Origin: Homoserinibacter gongjuensis
GTDB taxonomy: Bacteria; Actinomycetota; Actinomycetes; Actinomycetales; Microbacteriaceae
Length of the DNA stretch: 64,000 nt
Direction: 5' to 3'
NCBI RefSeq assembly: GCF_030161875.1
Contig: NZ_BSVA01000001.1
Span: 124,001-188,000, forward strand
In this document: positions 60,974-64,000 of the stretch, in pieces
Layout: each line of letters opens with the position of its first letter
Numbering within the stretch: position 1 is the stretch's first letter
Translations under genes and position numbers: made by a program
The notes under the pieces: generated by a model
Databases searched by the model: none
What the model was told of the DNA's origin: nothing
What the model saw: the letters and a program-made list of their open reading frames with translations, nothing else

Positions 60974-61087
60974 GGCGGCGGTTTCGAGACGCGTCGCGCT
61001 GCGCGCGGCGCTCCTCAACCACCTCGGCAGGGCACTTCTCAGGTGGTTGAGGAGCGTCGCGGAGCGACGCGTCTCGAAACCGCCGCC
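60974..61087. repeat. Inverted pair of intergenic palindromic repeats, longest copy
   Basis: The left unit starts gcggcggtttcgagacgcg and ends gctcctcaaccacct (60974-61024). The right unit (61041-61087) is its inverse, ending gcgtctcgaaaccgccgcc. The outer arms include the flanking gcggc/gccgc, so the whole can form a hairpin of over 110 nt. It lies between the convergent mrp and decarboxylase genes and ends about 3 bp before the latter's stop. Confidence 0.88.
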
Positions 61088-61089
61088 CC

Positions 61090-62552
61090 CTATGGCTCGA
61101 CGAGCCGCCCCAGCAGCTCCACGAGCAACCGCTCGGCGATCGGCGCGGGCAGTGTCTCGATGAGCGCGATGAGCGGCGCCTGCGCGTCGGGCAGCTCCGC
61201 TCCCCGCCGATCCCGATGCCCTGCAGCAGCGCCCATGCGGTCTCCGAGTCGAGCGCCGACGGGTCAAGCGGTGGCAGCCCCGCGAGCAGCGCGGCACCGT
61301 CGACGTGCGGGGTGCCGCGCACGGCATCCGCACCCGCGACGAGCGCCGCCGTGAGCCCCTCGAGCACCGATTCGGTGACCGGCGTGATGGTGAGGTGCGT
61401 CGTCGCAGGCAGCGCGGCGTCGCCTTCCTGCCGCAGCGCCGGCTGCAGCTGCAGCACGAACCCGTGGCCGCGCACGACGTCGGCCCAGTGGTGCGGGTCG
61501 ACGCGCCGGTCGGCGGGCACGCTCTCGTCGGCGGCGACCGCGAAGAGCGGTCCGACGGGGTCGCCGACGACCCGCAGCCCCTCGATGCCCGCGACGGCGG
61601 CGCGGAGAGCCGCCGTGCTGCGCGCGCACGACGCCGCGAGTTCCGCGAACCCATCCGCGCCGAGCCACTGGCTGATCGCCCACGCCGCGGCGAGCGGCGC
61701 GGCCGATTTGGAACCCAGCAGCGTCGGGTTGACGACGGGATAGCCGGGCCAGCGCGTCGTGGCGAAGAACTGGTGCCGCTGTCGGTCGCGTCCGCGCTGC
61801 AGCACGACCGAGGCGCCTTTGGGGGCGTAGCCGTACTTGTGCAGGTCGGCGCTCATGCTCGTCACGCCGGGCACGCGGAAGTCCCACGCGGGCAGCGGGG
61901 CGCCCGCGGCATCCGTCCAGAACGGCAGCACGAGACCCCCGATGCACGCGTCGACGTGCAGCGCGATGCCCGCGGCATCGGTCGCGGCGGCCACCTCGAC
62001 GACGGGGTCGAGCGTGGCGAAGGGGTAGTTGGGGGCCGAGAGCACGACGAGCGCGACGTCGTCGTCGAGGCGGGCCACGACATCCGCTGCCGCGACGGTG
62101 CCATCGGATGCGACGGGCACGAGATCGAGCGCGAGGTCGAAGTACGCGGCCGCCTTCTGGAACGCCGCGTGCACGGTGCTCGGGGCCACGAGCCGGGGGC
62201 GCCCCTCGGAATGCGTCTGCCGCCATACGTCACGCGCCGTCTTGACTGCGAGCAGGCAGCTCTCGGTGCCTCCGCTCGTGGCCGAACCGACGACATCCGC
62301 ATCACCGTGCAGCAGCTCGCGCACGAAACCGACGAGCTCCGATTCGAGCACGCCGACCGAGCCGAAGGTCGTCGGGTCGAGCCCGTTGACGGGAAGCACC
62401 TGCGCGATGGCGGCCCGGGCGACCTCGTCGAGTTCGGCGAGCCCGGAGTCGTACACGTAGCTCAGCACACGTCCGCCGTGGGTGGGCGGGTCGTCGGCAC
62501 GCAGGTCGGCGAGTCGGGCGATGATGGCGTCGGCGTCGATGGCCGGATTCAC
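61090..62552 (-). CDS. PLP-dependent decarboxylase/lyase, sphingosine-1-phosphate-lyase-like (frameshifted)
   Basis: The enzyme starts with GTG at 62552 (VNPAIDADAIIARLADLRAD), overlapping the symporter stop. Fold type I PLP motifs are clear: GSATSGGTESCLLAVKTARD, STVHAAFQKAAAYF, LSAPNYPFATLDPV, IALHVDACIGGLVLPF (Asp) and SMSADLHKYGYAPKGAS, in which the Lys after His binds PLP. Together these fit the S1P-lyase/group II decarboxylase branch. The frame breaks in the C run 61202-61205; repair gives ELPDAQAPLIALIETLPAPI and a stop at 61090-61092, about 487 residues. The substrate is unknown; coupling to a symporter suggests an imported compound. Confidence 0.9.
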
Positions 62553-63961
62553 AGAGGCTCCTCGCTGTCGGTACGGGTGGCCGACGCGGTTTCGGTGCGG
62601 ATCGCGGATGCGGCGGTCGCCGCGTCGATGTCGCTGCGGCGCAGCGGGTAGCGGCCCAGCGTCCACAGGCTCAGGCCGATCATGATGGCGGGCACGATGC
62701 TGAAGCTCAGCACGATGCCGGTGATGGCGTTCGCACTCTGCTCGACGGCGACGTCGGCGACCGACTCCTGGTAGCCGGTGAGCGCGAGGATGAGCGTGAG
62801 CACGACGGCGCCGAGCGCCATGCCGGTGGTCTCGCCGGCGGTCCAGACGCCGCCGAAGATGCCGGCCCGGCCCGGACCGTTGGTCTTCGCGTCGTGGCTG
62901 ATGACGTCGGGCAGCATCGCCATGGGCAGCGTCTGCATGCCCGCGTACGCGGCGCCTGCGAGGGCGACCGGTGCGTACAGCCACGGCCCCGGCATCCACA
63001 CCAGCATGACGAGCGAGAGGGCGGCGAGGCCGAACAGCACGGATGCGGCGCCGAACGCGAGCTCCTTGCCGGTGCGTCGCGAGATGAGCGACCAGACCGG
63101 GGCGCAGACGAGCGCAGGCGCGATGAGTGCGATGAAGAGGAAGGTCGTGCCGCTCGTGCCGGCCTGCAGCACCCACTTGGAGATGTAGGCCGCGCCCGCG
63201 AGCATCATGCCGGTCGCGAGGGCCTGCAGCAGGAAGGTGGCCAGAAGCATCCGGAAGGCGCGACTGCCGCGCAGAGCCGCGAGGCCGTCGCGGTAGTGGC
63301 TCGCGATGGAGGTGCGCGGCGGGCTGGTGATCGCTTCGCGCGGCGCGGAGGTGGCGGCGATGAGCATGCCGATGCCGAGCAGCACCCCCGCGACGATCGC
63401 CATCCACAGGTAGCCGCCGCCCGGCATCCCCGCGAACGCGCTGACCAGCTCGGGGCCGCCCGCACCGAACAGCAGGATCGCGAAGGTGAGCACGACGACG
63501 CGCGCCGACAGCAGTCGGGTGCGGGCGTCGTAGTCGGTGACGAGCTCTGCCGGCAGGGCGATGTAGGGCACCTGGAAGAGGCTGAACCCGGTGGCCGCGA
63601 GCATGAACGCGACGAGCACCCAGATGCTGTTGGCGAGCGGCCCGGCATCCGGGTTGGCGGCGAAGGTGAGCACGAAGAACACCGGCAGCAGCAGGCCGCC
63701 GAGAACCATGAAGCGTCGGCGCGATCCGGTGAGTGCCAGGCTGCGGTCGCTGCGGCCGCCGATGACGGGGTCGATGACGACGTCCCACAGTTTCGCGACG
63801 CCGATGATGATGGATGCGCCGAGCGCGGCGATCCCGAGCGTGTCGGTGAGGTAGATCGCGAGCACGAGGCCCGGCAGCGTGGCGAATCCGCCCGTGCCGA
63901 TCGAGCCGGCCGCGTAGCGGGCGATGACCGAGGCGCGCAGCGCCGGCGACGTCGTCGTCAT
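62549..63961 (-). CDS. MFS transporter, GPH (MelB-like) cation symporter family
   Basis: The 470-residue protein starts MTTTSPALRASVIARYAAGS and has twelve membrane helices. GPH family features are GIAALGASIIIGVAKLWDVV followed by IDPVIGGRSDRS (the Asp-rich loop motif) in the N-terminal half. The matching half-way motif is NGPGRAGIFGGVWTAGETTG in the second half. Relatives import sugars or glycosides with sodium or protons, though some take up other solutes. The stop overlaps the decarboxylase GTG (GTGA), so the uptake and breakdown steps are probably one unit. The substrate cannot be named from the sequence. Confidence 0.9.
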   Translation of the reverse strand: MTTTSPALRASVIARYAAGSIGTGGFATLPGLVLAIYLTDTLGIAALGASIIIGVAKLWDVVIDPVIGGRSDRSLALTGSRRRFMVLGGLLLPVFFVLTFAANPDAGPLANSIWVLVAFMLAATGFSLFQVPYIALPAELVTDYDARTRLLSARVVVLTFAILLFGAGGPELVSAFAGMPGGGYLWMAIVAGVLLGIGMLIAATSAPREAITSPPRTSIASHYRDGLAALRGSRAFRMLLATFLLQALATGMMLAGAAYISKWVLQAGTSGTTFLFIALIAPALVCAPVWSLISRRTGKELAFGAASVLFGLAALSLVMLVWMPGPWLYAPVALAGAAYAGMQTLPMAMLPDVISHDAKTNGPGRAGIFGGVWTAGETTGMALGAVVLTLILALTGYQESVADVAVEQSANAITGIVLSFSIVPAIMIGLSLWTLGRYPLRRSDIDAATAASAIRTETASATRTDSEEPL

Positions 63962-64000
63962 GCGCGCCAGACTATCGGGCGCCGAGGGGTGGCGGATGTG

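Noticed and set aside
63962-64000. Possible further gene at the right edge
   Set aside because: The last 39 bp upstream of the symporter ATG show no ribosome site or start for another gene.

Overview
The window is high-GC actinobacterial DNA, most likely from a Microbacteriaceae-type organism. The support is the strong GC bias, the very frequent ggatgc/gcatcc words, many GTG starts with GTGA/ATGA gene overlaps, and actinobacterial gene orders such as orn followed by tRNA-His, and a ThiF-like gene, uvrD2, nudC, adnB, adnA and DUF3107. No rRNA operon, CRISPR array, prophage or insertion sequence was found. About thirty genes are interrupted by an apparent single-base deletion, nearly always in a G or C run. 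I read these as sequence or assembly errors and annotated the genes across them.

Layout, left to right. 1-1.2 kb: end of a glycine-betaine-type ABC operon. 1.2-5.1 kb: a DUF6069-like membrane protein, a thioesterase, ettA, a lipoprotein and ssb. 5.1-8.7 kb: an island of small unknown genes with visibly different composition, lying between an intact ssb and a diverged second copy of the ssb leader plus its first 50 codons. 9-14.8 kb: two hydrolases each paired with a TetR regulator, msrA and an aldo/keto reductase. 14.8-21.5 kb: a four-gene FtsX/MacB-like exporter operon. 21.6-26.2 kb: tRNA-Arg, a MarR-MFS operon, orn, tRNA-His, clpS, a DUF2017 gene, a zincin and a lipoprotein. 26.2-29.8 kb: a TPP-riboswitch-controlled thiamine/HMP ECF transporter (YkoEDC type) plus a P-loop kinase. 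29.8-32.8 kb: small membrane proteins, a YidC paralogue and an SDR.

32.9-51.2 kb is a genome-maintenance block: a ThiF/TOMM-like protein, UvrD2, a NudC-like Nudix enzyme, a phosphotransferase-like protein, an MFS/LysR pair, the AdnAB helicase-nuclease pair, DUF3107, a ferritin-like protein, a DEAD-box RNA helicase, a lipoprotein and a PHP phosphoesterase. 51.4-55.6 kb: a membrane-anchored EEP hydrolase, an Xaa-Pro aminopeptidase and a Phd/PIN toxin-antitoxin pair. 54.7-57.5 kb: a TetR regulator divergent from a DrrAB-like exporter. 57.6-61 kb: a stress-type membrane protein, then MgtE-N/PRC, DUF1003 and Mrp in an overlapping operon. 61-64 kb: a GPH-type MFS symporter translationally coupled to an S1P-lyase-like PLP decarboxylase.

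Palindromic repeats of one recognisable family (a GGTTGAGGAGC half and a GTCTCGAAACC half) recur between genes, most strikingly where genes converge. A second, larger hairpin family is present in two copies between 37.3 and 38.0 kb.
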